A DNA stretch of 55,026 nt from Fuerstiella sp. (GTDB taxonomy: Bacteria > Planctomycetota > Planctomycetia > Planctomycetales > Planctomycetaceae). Position 1 is the first letter of the stretch. Every line of letters begins with the position of its first letter. The stretch spans positions 1-55,026 of the forward strand of contig JALHMY010000063.1 of NCBI GenBank assembly GCA_022843805.1, in the 5' to 3' direction. Of the stretch, positions 28,777 to 36,497 are shown one piece after another. The position numbers and the translations under genes are program-made. The notes beneath the pieces were generated by a model that was not told the DNA's origin, did not search any database, and worked only from the letters and a program-made list of their open reading frames with translations.

Positions 28777-30264
28777 ATGCCAGTTGTCGATAGCATGATG
28801 TCCTTCCTGCGGTGCCCGATTATTGTTCGGCGGATAGCGATGCTGTTAATGGCATCTGCATTGAGCGGTTCCGCCTGCCTGGCTGCTCAGGAGGCGGCAG
28901 CTCCTGTTCAGGACAGTCCGTCGATAGAGGCGATCGAGTCTGCCCCGGCAGCATCCGAATCGCCCGCGGCGGCAGAAAATCCGACACCGCCAGCCACAGA
29001 AGCTGCTCCGGCAGCGATCAGCCCGGCACCTGTTGCGCCCCCGGCTGTCACTTCTCAGGATGAGTACCTTTCCGCGATTCTTAAACAGCAAAAATGGACA
29101 CGCGAGATCGCTGCCATCAGAAATCCGCTGTTTCCGGATCCCGCCAAAGCGGAAGAAGAGTTCGTCAAAAACGTTCAGCGAAGTTATCGAACATTGCTGA
29201 CGAACGGCCCAAATCTGAATAACGCCAATGACCTGCAGGCCATGCGAAAAGGTCTGGAATTTCGAATTCTGCGAGCTTCCGATCCGGCTGTTCAGGAATC
29301 ACCCCGGCTGATGCAGGCGGTTGTAAACGACATCCGACGTGAACTGAAATCCGTTGGTAATCAGATTAATAATCCCCAAAGCAAAGAGCAGTTCCGTCGT
29401 GACGTCATGAAGGAAGCGCATGCAATCCTTCTGAAACTGCTCGACAACAGCCTTGATGCAAGAACTTTTGCCGTAAATCTGCTGGTTGATCTTGAGACTG
29501 TACCGGCAAGTTTTGAGCAGAAGCGGATCGTGATCTATGAAGAAGTTATTAACACGCTTGCACGGCTTCTGAACGATGAAACTCAGCCTGATTCTGTGCG
29601 GGCCTCCGTCGCAAACGCTGTTCGAATTTATCTGCAAAAAACTGAAACGTTCCCAGTTGATCAGATGAAGCTGGCAAAGGCACTGTCTGTTGAACTTGCC
29701 CGAATCAATACTGAGTTTACTTATCAGTTGCTTTTGGTTGATGCTTTGACTGCGATTACGGAACCTCGGGAAATTGTCGGACGCCCTGTCCCAACGGTGT
29801 TTGAGGCCCTGAAAAATGTGGTCGGAGACCGAAATCGTTTTCTGAATGTTCGTTGCCGAGCGGCAAAGGGTTTGGGGCGAATTGGTTACGATACCCAGAT
29901 TAACTACGAAGTACTGGCATGGAAAGTGGCAGAACTCGCCGCGGAAGCCGGGCAGTACTTTAACCAAAGCCCTGGAAATCCTGGCTTTCAGCAATGTGGT
30001 GTCGATCTGTATCTCGCATTTCATCACGCAACCGCTGCAGAACAAAGCGGTCCGAAACCAAAGGGCATGCTGAATCGAGCACCACGGTCGCAGTTTGTAA
30101 AAGACGCCTATGCTCAGGTACTTAAAGTCGCCGGTCCAATGATCTTTACCAGCAAACCTGTTGCTGGGGCAGATCTGGCATCAGTGTCCGACTGGGTCAC
30201 TCAGAATCAGCCATCCAGCCTTGCTTACGATGCCTCCGGCGTTGGTACACCGGTTCCCAAATAG
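28777..30264 (+). CDS. Secreted helical-repeat (HEAT-like) protein
   Basis: A 495-residue protein. A signal peptide (AMLLMASALSGSACLAAQ) is followed by about 80 residues of Ala/Pro/Glu-rich linker, then about 380 residues of regular alpha-helical pairs. Segments such as LLDNSLDARTFAVNLLVDL, LNDETQPDSVRASVANAV and CRAAKGLGRIGYDTQINYEV have the spacing of HEAT/ARM repeats. It is probably a periplasmic scaffold. The GTGAG before the ATG at 28777 decides the start; an in-frame start 24 codons upstream is less likely. Its partners are unknown. Confidence 0.68.
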   Translation: MPVVDSMMSFLRCPIIVRRIAMLLMASALSGSACLAAQEAAAPVQDSPSIEAIESAPAASESPAAAENPTPPATEAAPAAISPAPVAPPAVTSQDEYLSAILKQQKWTREIAAIRNPLFPDPAKAEEEFVKNVQRSYRTLLTNGPNLNNANDLQAMRKGLEFRILRASDPAVQESPRLMQAVVNDIRRELKSVGNQINNPQSKEQFRRDVMKEAHAILLKLLDNSLDARTFAVNLLVDLETVPASFEQKRIVIYEEVINTLARLLNDETQPDSVRASVANAVRIYLQKTETFPVDQMKLAKALSVELARINTEFTYQLLLVDALTAITEPREIVGRPVPTVFEALKNVVGDRNRFLNVRCRAAKGLGRIGYDTQINYEVLAWKVAELAAEAGQYFNQSPGNPGFQQCGVDLYLAFHHATAAEQSGPKPKGMLNRAPRSQFVKDAYAQVLKVAGPMIFTSKPVAGADLASVSDWVTQNQPSSLAYDASGVGTPVPK

Positions 30265-30562
30265 CGACGAACCGAAATTATCTGTCCGGCAGATTTTCCC
30301 ATTTTCACTGGTTTTTTGTCGACTCCTGCCTGTCAGAGACCTGTTCATAATGAGCAATCTCGGGACGCCATGTGATCAGCCCGTTACTCGTCTTGCCGTT
30401 TCTGCCGACTTCTGAGACAGTGCCCCCTGTGACGCTGGTTAATTCCGCTCTGCAGGGGTTTCAGGAACAAAACCAGTGGTGTGATGGGGTTCTGGCTGCC
30501 TTGCGATTTGCTATGGCGGTCGACCCTCGGACTCTTTGTCTTCTCAATTCTCTGCAGCTGCC

Positions 30563-31516
30563 ATGAACATGCAATCTGACAGCGAGAAAGAGTTGTTTTC
30601 ACCTTCCAGGACGACCGACTGGATTTCACGTTGCGAAACATCCTGCTGGACGTCCGTCCGCCGAAGCCTGACGCGGCTCGTGGTTCGGCAGACAGTTTCC
30701 CGCATTTTCCTCATCGTCCTGGCCGTATGTGCGGTATCCGCAGGCTGTCAGTTAACACCTAAGGCTACATTTTCTGCCGACCGCCCGTCGCAGCATTCTG
30801 TTTCCAGCAAACACTTCGTGATTCACTCAGATGTGCCAATTGAATCCACAGATCCCCTTGTAAATGAACTGGAGGACCTGCAGAGGCAGATTACAAGTTC
30901 GCTTCAGCTCCCGGAGCCACGGGATCCGGTGATGCTTTACCTGTTTACCGATGAGGTCACGTATCGGTTTTTCATGCAGTCCAAGTGGAGCGACCTGCCA
31001 CCTCGCCGAGCCTATTTTGTGGGCACGCCACGAGAACTTGCCGTCTATTCGTTCAGAAGTCCGCGAATGCTCGAAGACCTGCGGCACGAGTTTACTCACG
31101 GAATTCTGCATGCCAGCCTTACCACCGTTCCACTTTGGCTGGATGAAGGACTGGCCGAATATTTTGAGATCCGCAGCACAGTACCAGGTGCACCACATCG
31201 TGAGCATCTTCATGAGCTTGCCAAAGCCAGGGATGAAGGCTGGCGACCAAACTTGTTCCGTCTGGAAACCATCACCGATTTTCAGAACCTGACTCAGCGT
31301 GACTACGCCGAATCGTGGGCATGGGTCCATTTTCTGCTCAACAATGACACAGCCGGTCGCGATGCATTGCTGGCTTATGTGGCCGACCTTCGTACCACAA
31401 AAATCCCTCAGCGACTATTGCCTGCCGTTGAGAAGGCTACCCCCAATTTTTACACCGGTCTTCAGACCCACATCGCAAGCCTGTATGCCGCCACCATGGT
31501 CGCCTCCGGCCCCTAA
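30563..31516 (+). CDS. Lipoprotein with gluzincin-type peptidase motif (DUF1570-like)
   Basis: A 317-residue protein. A long charged N-terminus precedes the signal segment, which ends in a lipobox-like VSAGC. A zinc peptidase motif HEFTH (in DLRHEFTHGILHA) and the downstream LWLDEGLAEYFE fit a gluzincin, with two His as ligands and the Glu of DEGLAEYFE as the third. The arrangement is that of the peptidase MA-like/DUF1570 group common in planctomycetes. The substrate is unknown. The preceding 300 bp hold no gene. The ATG at 30563 is chosen over one 9 codons upstream because the intervening sequence is not hydrophobic or conserved in appearance. Confidence 0.8.
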   Translation: MNMQSDSEKELFSPSRTTDWISRCETSCWTSVRRSLTRLVVRQTVSRIFLIVLAVCAVSAGCQLTPKATFSADRPSQHSVSSKHFVIHSDVPIESTDPLVNELEDLQRQITSSLQLPEPRDPVMLYLFTDEVTYRFFMQSKWSDLPPRRAYFVGTPRELAVYSFRSPRMLEDLRHEFTHGILHASLTTVPLWLDEGLAEYFEIRSTVPGAPHREHLHELAKARDEGWRPNLFRLETITDFQNLTQRDYAESWAWVHFLLNNDTAGRDALLAYVADLRTTKIPQRLLPAVEKATPNFYTGLQTHIASLYAATMVASGP

Positions 31517-31540
31517 GCCCGTTTTACACCCGCTCTCATT

Positions 31541-31691
31541 ATCCCCATCAGCTTCCATTATCCCCTTCAGCTACCATTATCCCCTTCAGCTACCATTATT
31601 CCCATTCTTCCCATCAGCTCCCATTCTTCCCATCAGCTCCCATTCTTCCCATCAGCTCCCATTCTTCCCATCAGCTCCCATTCTTCCCATC
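31541..31691. repeat. 19-bp minisatellite
   Basis: About eight 19-bp units between the convergent peptidase and purK genes. The right half repeats CCCATTCTTCCCATCAGCT almost perfectly; the left half repeats the variant CATTATCCCCTTCAGCTAC. The right end lies inside purK and supplies its last codons and stop. Since 19 is not a multiple of three, any gain or loss of a unit changes the purK frame beyond it. Confidence 0.92.
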
Positions 31692-32851
31692 AAAAAATCC
31701 CTCGCCCGCCGGGCATGCTGTTCAGCCATTTCCGCAGTACGCCCAAGTACTGTCAAATGCCCCATTTTACGGCCAGTTCGCGCTTCTGATTTTCCGTAGA
31801 GATGCACTCGAACGTTCGGATCAGAAAACACTTTGTGCCATCGATCAGCCGTCACTGAAACCAGATGATCTCCCAGAAGATTGATCATGACGGCTGGCTG
31901 AGTCTGTTGCACATCGCCGCTCGGCATTCCACAGACTGCTCGAAGCTGCTGTTCGAACTGACTGCTGCCGCAGGCGTCGATCGTCAGGTGCCCGCTGTTG
32001 TGCGGCCTTGGGGCGATTTCATTGACAAGCAGCGTTTCAGAAGTTGTCAGAAAAAATTCCACACACAGAACGCCAATCGCGTCAAAGTGTTCCAGAATGG
32101 ATGCCGCAATGTCGGTTGCCTGTTTCGCAATGGCTGTCGAAATCTGTGGAGCCGGACTGATGGAGACATCCAGAATATGATTGACATGATGATTGAGTGT
32201 TGGCTGGTAGGCAACGACACGACCGTCACGAAATCGAGCGGCGACAACGGAAATCTCATGGGCGAACGAGATTTCCCGTTCAAGGATTGCTTCCGGAACG
32301 TTGAATTGATTCCAGACTGCACTCAGGTCCGTCCCGGCATTGAGCCTTGCCTGTCCTTTTCCATCGTATCCCATCGTCACAGTCTTAAGGATTGCTTTCC
32401 CATCAAACTGCGACAAACCCTGCTGTAGTTCGGAAAGACTTCTAATGGCCAGAAAGTCGGCAGTGGGAATACCAATGCTTCGCAAAGTGGATTTCTCGAG
32501 TAGTCGATGCTGTGAAGCACGCAGCAATTCGGAACAGGGGCGAACCGGTACAAATTCTTCAAGTGTCTTTACTGTCGCAACCGGAATATTTTCCTGTTCA
32601 TAAGTGACAACCGCAACACGCTGGCCAAACTGCTTCAGTTGCGGAACGTCGTCGAAAGATGTGGCCCATGATCGGTCACCCAGTTGTCCGGCGGGAGAAT
32701 CGGGATGATCACCAAAGACCTGAATCCCGTATCCAAATTGTCGGGCCACGCTTGCGAACATTCTTCCCAGCTGACCTCCACCGAGCATTCCCAGATTCGA
32801 ACCCGGGGCGACCAGTGGAAACTCTGATGTTGCCGACACTCGATTGGACAC
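31652..32851 (-). CDS. purK: N5-carboxyaminoimidazole ribonucleotide synthase
   Basis: A 399-residue ATP-grasp enzyme that carboxylates AIR with bicarbonate and ATP in purine synthesis. It shows the N-terminal LGMLGGGQLGRMFASVA, YEQENIP, the ATP-grasp block KTVTMGYDGKGQA, and NEIAPRPHNSGH. The start is placed at MSNRVSATSEF, about 20 residues before the usual family start, so a slightly shorter form is possible. The last dozen residues (GRMGADGKNGS) are encoded by the minisatellite. It lies 81 bp after purE, the enzyme of the next step. Confidence 0.95.
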   Translation of the reverse strand: MSNRVSATSEFPLVAPGSNLGMLGGGQLGRMFASVARQFGYGIQVFGDHPDSPAGQLGDRSWATSFDDVPQLKQFGQRVAVVTYEQENIPVATVKTLEEFVPVRPCSELLRASQHRLLEKSTLRSIGIPTADFLAIRSLSELQQGLSQFDGKAILKTVTMGYDGKGQARLNAGTDLSAVWNQFNVPEAILEREISFAHEISVVAARFRDGRVVAYQPTLNHHVNHILDVSISPAPQISTAIAKQATDIAASILEHFDAIGVLCVEFFLTTSETLLVNEIAPRPHNSGHLTIDACGSSQFEQQLRAVCGMPSGDVQQTQPAVMINLLGDHLVSVTADRWHKVFSDPNVRVHLYGKSEARTGRKMGHLTVLGRTAEMAEQHARRARDFLMGRMGADGKNGS

Positions 32852-32932
32852 AAAAAAATTCCGAAAGAAGAAAATGAGTTCAGGGGTAAAGCAGAATCAA
32901 AGCACAAACGGTCGACACCCGGAATTCGTGGC

Positions 32933-33457
32933 TCAAACATGAGGATTCGCCGGAGGCTCCGGTAAACTCAGCCAGGAGTCGTTTAATACATTCTCGGTTT
33001 GCTGCGCACAGAATGTATGCAACTGTTGTCTGAGCGTCGAATCATTCAGACTCAGGATTCGGATGGCGAGCAGCGCTGCATTTCGAGCGCCCGCTGTTCC
33101 GATGGCCATCGTTCCGACAGGAACGCCACCTGGCATCTGCACAATGGAAAGCAGGGAGTCGAGGCCATTCAATGCGCGGCTTTGCACTGGAACACCAAGC
33201 ACCGGCAACACTGTCTGTGATGCGACCATGCCAGGCAGATGAGCTGCTCCCCCGGCCCCGGCGATGATCACTTTCAGACCACGTGATTCAGCATTTCCGG
33301 CATACTCCGCCATCCACGAAGGAGTGCGGTGAGCCGAGACGACACGGCATTCATGGGGAACAGAAAACTGCGCAAGAATCTCTGAAGCCGACGACATCGT
33401 TTCCCAGTCGGATCGGCTGCCCATAATCACTCCCACGAGGGGCAATTCTGATCCCAT
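32933..33457 (-). CDS. purE: N5-carboxyaminoimidazole ribonucleotide mutase
   Basis: A 174-residue class I PurE that rearranges N5-CAIR to CAIR. The phosphate-binding [12 protein letters not shown], the catalytic-region [11 protein letters not shown] and the loop [16 protein letters not shown] are intact, as are GVPVQS and [13 protein letters not shown]. It is followed by purK, as expected for the two-enzyme bacterial route. The final residues ([11 protein letters not shown]) are a variable tail. Confidence 0.96.
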   Translation of the reverse strand: MGSELPLVGVIMGSRSDWETMSSASEILAQFSVPHECRVVSAHRTPSWMAEYAGNAESRGLKVIIAGAGGAAHLPGMVASQTVLPVLGVPVQSRALNGLDSLLSIVQMPGGVPVGTMAIGTAGARNAALLAIRILSLNDSTLRQQLHTFCAQQTENVLNDSWLSLPEPPANPHV

Positions 33458-33778
33458 AAGTCATGAACCTGCGGATGCAAATTGTGAGCGAATCGGAAGC
33501 GTTTGTTTGAATAATCCGAAAAGGTAGCAGAATTATTCGCCGCTCGCAGTGATGCTCATTCCGATTTCCGCAGGCAACGCCGAAAAACCGAAGATGCGAT
33601 GACTCGTTTTTTAACGGAGCCTTGACCAATTGACGGTGGTTGGTCAACCTGTGCATTGTTTCCGATGTGTCTTTCCCGGAAAATGTCCGGATTTGTATGC
33701 TGCAGTGAACAGGACCCGCGGTGGTGGTGACTTCGTCCTTCATCCGCATCGAAATTTAGCTTTATGTGAGGTATTCCA
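33458..33778. other. Divergent intergenic region
   Basis: About 320 bp between purE and the Gfo/Idh oxidoreductase gene, which diverge. No PurR-like palindrome or other operator could be identified, and no gene is seen. Confidence 0.4.
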
Positions 33779-35089
33779 ATGCAAACTACTCCGGTTTCAG
33801 CCACAACATCTCGCCGCTCTTTTCTTCAGACAGGAGCTGCCGGAGCAGCAGCCGTCGTCACAGCACCTGTTTTGAATGCGGGATTGTATGCAGGTGGCAG
33901 CGATCGCCTGAAGGTGGGACTTGTAGGATGCGGCGGTCGCGGCAGTGGTGCTGCATCTCAGGCACTGAACGCAGATTCCGGCACTGAACTTGTGGCGATG
34001 GCAGACGCCTTCGAAGATATTCTTTCCAGCTGTCGCCGACGACTTGCACGAGAATTCAACAGGGAAGGACAGGCAGTACGAGTCACCGTCGATGATGATC
34101 ACTCCTTTGTGGGATTCGAAGGCTACAAGCGAGTCATCGACAGCTGCGACGTCGTACTGCTGGCCACAACTCCCCATTTTCGCCCCGAACAATTGCGTCT
34201 GGCCGTTGAAGCCGGCAAACATGTTTTCTGCGAAAAGCCGGTTGCCGTTGACGCACCGGGAGTTCGATCAGTTCTTGAATCGTCGGCAAAGGCTCAGGAG
34301 AAGAACCTGTCGCTTGTCTCAGGACTTTGCTGGAGATATCACCACGGCAAACGTGCCACGTTTGAACAGATTCGCAATGGAGCGATCGGTGATATTGTGT
34401 CCATGCAGTGCAGTTATCTGACAGGCGGAGTCTGGGACCCGCGCCGCACCCGCGAACAGTGCAAAAGCGAAATGGAGTATCAGATGCGAAACTGGTACTA
34501 CTACACATGGCTGTCCGGAGACTTCAACGTGGAACAGCATATCCACAGTCTCGACAAAATGATGTGGGCGATGAACGATGAACCTCCTGTAACCATCAGT
34601 GGCAGCGGTGGCCGCCAGGTTCGTACCGATGCTCGATATGGCAACATCTATGATCACTTTGATGTTGTCTATCAGTGGGCAAACGGAGTAAAGGCGTTTG
34701 CCCGCTGCCGCCACTGGAACAATTGCGAAAATGAAGTGGAAGATTACATCATCGGAACAAAGGGACGAGTCGATGTGATGGCTCATAAGATTTACGATCA
34801 TCAGGGCAATACCATCTGGCAGCATGAAGGACCTGGCGGCGACATGTATCAGATTGAGCATGATGAATTGTTTGCCAGCATTCGTAACGGCAAGCCAATC
34901 AATAACGGTGACTATATGTGCAAGAGCACAATGATGGCCATCGCCGGTCGAATGGTGGGTTACACCGGTCAAAAGCTCACCTGGGAACAGGTGATGAGTT
35001 CCAAAGAAGATCTGACACCCTCCAGTTACGACTGGGTTGATATTCCGGTGCCGGAAGTCGCCATCCCAGGCAAGACCAAATTCATCTGA
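33779..35089 (+). CDS. Gfo/Idh/MocA-type oxidoreductase with Tat signal
   Basis: A 436-residue NAD(P)-dependent oxidoreductase of a kind exported in planctomycetes. The Tat motif TSRRSFLQTGAAGAAAVV opens the protein. The Rossmann segment VGLVGCGGRGSGAASQAL, the family lysine in FCEKPVAVDAPG and the HIHSLDKMMW block are present, and the C-terminal domain is of the GFO_IDH_MocA_C type. It probably acts on a sugar or cyclitol outside the cytoplasm. GTGAGGT precedes the ATG. A short Gly-rich loop (VGCGGRG) is typical of this subgroup. No sugar operon accompanies it. Confidence 0.92.
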   Translation: MQTTPVSATTSRRSFLQTGAAGAAAVVTAPVLNAGLYAGGSDRLKVGLVGCGGRGSGAASQALNADSGTELVAMADAFEDILSSCRRRLAREFNREGQAVRVTVDDDHSFVGFEGYKRVIDSCDVVLLATTPHFRPEQLRLAVEAGKHVFCEKPVAVDAPGVRSVLESSAKAQEKNLSLVSGLCWRYHHGKRATFEQIRNGAIGDIVSMQCSYLTGGVWDPRRTREQCKSEMEYQMRNWYYYTWLSGDFNVEQHIHSLDKMMWAMNDEPPVTISGSGGRQVRTDARYGNIYDHFDVVYQWANGVKAFARCRHWNNCENEVEDYIIGTKGRVDVMAHKIYDHQGNTIWQHEGPGGDMYQIEHDELFASIRNGKPINNGDYMCKSTMMAIAGRMVGYTGQKLTWEQVMSSKEDLTPSSYDWVDIPVPEVAIPGKTKFI

Positions 35090-35224
35090 CCTCCGGTCGT
35101 GAACCCGGCCTCCCGGGTAACACCCGCGGCGTTTCCATAGTCGTGGATTGCTCCGCGATCCACGTCTATGTCCATCGGCTGCTTTATGCTTCGCCCGTTT
35201 AGGTGAGCGGCAAAATCGTTCTTA

Positions 35225-35660
35225 CCTGGAGGGCGAGGCTCCCGCCGAGCCTTTCTTTCACCGGGAGGGCGAGGCTCCTGCCGAGCCTTTCTTTCATCGG
35301 GAGGGCGAGGTTCCTGCCGAGCCTTTCTTTCATCGGGAGGGCGAGGTTCCTGCCGAGTCTTTCTTTTACCGGGAGGGCGAGGCTCCTGCCGAGCCTTTCT
35401 TTCATCGGGAGGGCGAGGCTCCTGCCGAGCCTTTCTTTCACCGGGAGGGCGAGGTTCCTGCCGAGCCTTTCTTTTACCGGGAGGGCGAGGCTCCTGCCGA
35501 GCCTTTATTTCATCGGGAGGGCGAGGCTCCTGCCGAGCCTTTCTTTCACCGGGAGGGCGAGGTTCCTGCTGAGCCTTTCTTTTACCGGGAGGGCGAGGTT
35601 CCTGCCGAGCCTTTATTTCATCGGGAGGGCGAGGCTCCTGCCGAGCCTTTCTCGGCTCAG
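35225..35660 (+). repeat. 36-bp tandem array, forward orientation
   Basis: About twelve 36-bp units with core GAGGGCGAGGCTCCTGCCGA followed by GCCTTTCTTTCACCGG; single bases vary between units. Because 36 is a multiple of three, all six frames stay open and give false repeat proteins (GEAPAEP-like). It meets the inverted array at about 35655, forming a long palindrome. No unique spacers are present. Confidence 0.95.
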
Positions 35661-36062
35661 CAGGAGCTTCGCCCTCCCATGTGGCTTTCTCGGCTCAGCA
35701 GGAGCTTCGCCCTCCCATGAGCCTTTCTCGGCTCAGCAGGAGCTTCGCCCTCCCATGTGGCTTTCTCGGCTCAGCAGGAGCTTCGCCCTCCCATATGGCT
35801 TTCCCGGCTCAGCAGGAGCTTCGCCCTCCCATGTGGCTTTCCCGGCTCAGCAGTAGCTTCGCCCTCCCATGTGGCTTTCCCGGCTCAGCAGTAGCTTCGC
35901 CCTCCCATGTGGCTTTCTCGGCTCAGCAGGAGCTTCGCCCTCCCATGTGGCTTTCCCGGCTCAGCAGGAGCTTCGCCCTCCCATGTGGCTTTCTCGGCTC
36001 AGCAGGAGCTTCGCCCTCCCATGTGGCTTTCCCGGCTCAGCAGGAGCTTCGCCCTCCCATCC
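35661..36062 (-). repeat. 38-bp tandem array, inverted orientation
   Basis: About eleven 38-bp units with core GGCTCAGCAGGAGCTTCGCC followed by CTCCCATGTGGCTTTCT. The core is the reverse complement of the neighbouring forward array with two characteristic differences. The array also resembles 602-815, which has the same core but another linker. It ends 36 bp before the MazG-like gene's stop codon. Confidence 0.95.
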
Positions 36063-36097
36063 ACCGCGGTGACTGGTGTTCTTAAATGCCGGTCGCC

Positions 36098-36397
36098 TTA
36101 TGGCTTCTCAGTGGCAGCACAGTCACAAACCATTTTTCCGCAGCCTGGACAGCCATTGCCATATTTGGCTCGTACGGCTTCCGTCAGATTAATGCCGGCG
36201 ACATTGGCAATGGTGGCCAGCCATGCAAGCACATCCGCAAACTCTTTGGCAATCTCTTCTTTAGGGGATTCTCGCAGGGCAGCAGCAAGCTCACCCACTT
36301 CTTCCATCAGCCACATGAACGTACCTTCGACACCTCTCGCCTGATCCTTTCGGGAGTACATACGATCGATCAGTTGCTGCAGTTCGTCCAGTGTCAT
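36098..36397 (-). CDS. MazG-like nucleotide pyrophosphohydrolase
   Basis: A 99-residue all-alpha NTP pyrophosphohydrolase. The Mg-binding residues lie in EEVGELAAAL and in EFADVLAWLATIANVAGI, giving the EExxE...ExxD pattern. Such proteins hydrolyse (d)NTPs to monophosphates, often for house-cleaning. An unusual cysteine-rich tail, CPGCGKMVCDC, could hold a zinc ion. The ATG at 36397 matches the family start; an in-frame start 17 codons upstream is less likely. Confidence 0.86.
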   Translation of the reverse strand: MTLDELQQLIDRMYSRKDQARGVEGTFMWLMEEVGELAAALRESPKEEIAKEFADVLAWLATIANVAGINLTEAVRAKYGNGCPGCGKMVCDCAATEKP

Positions 36398-36497
36398 AGG
36401 TTCTTTCTCGAACAAGGTGAACAAAGTATTGCGACAGGAAAACAGCATTGCACAGTGATGTTGACAGCGAAAGCGAATCCGTCAGTCGGGAACGCTG

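Noticed and set aside
35225..36062. CRISPR array
   Set aside because: Units of 36-38 bp follow each other with no unique spacers, and the two halves are in opposite orientation. No cas gene is near. The same holds for 602-815.
35148..36344. Long repetitive proteins (GEAPAEP or LPPSRFS type)
   Set aside because: Repeat length divisible by three, or lack of stops in GC-rich units, keeps several frames open on both strands at once. There is no start signal or recognisable domain.
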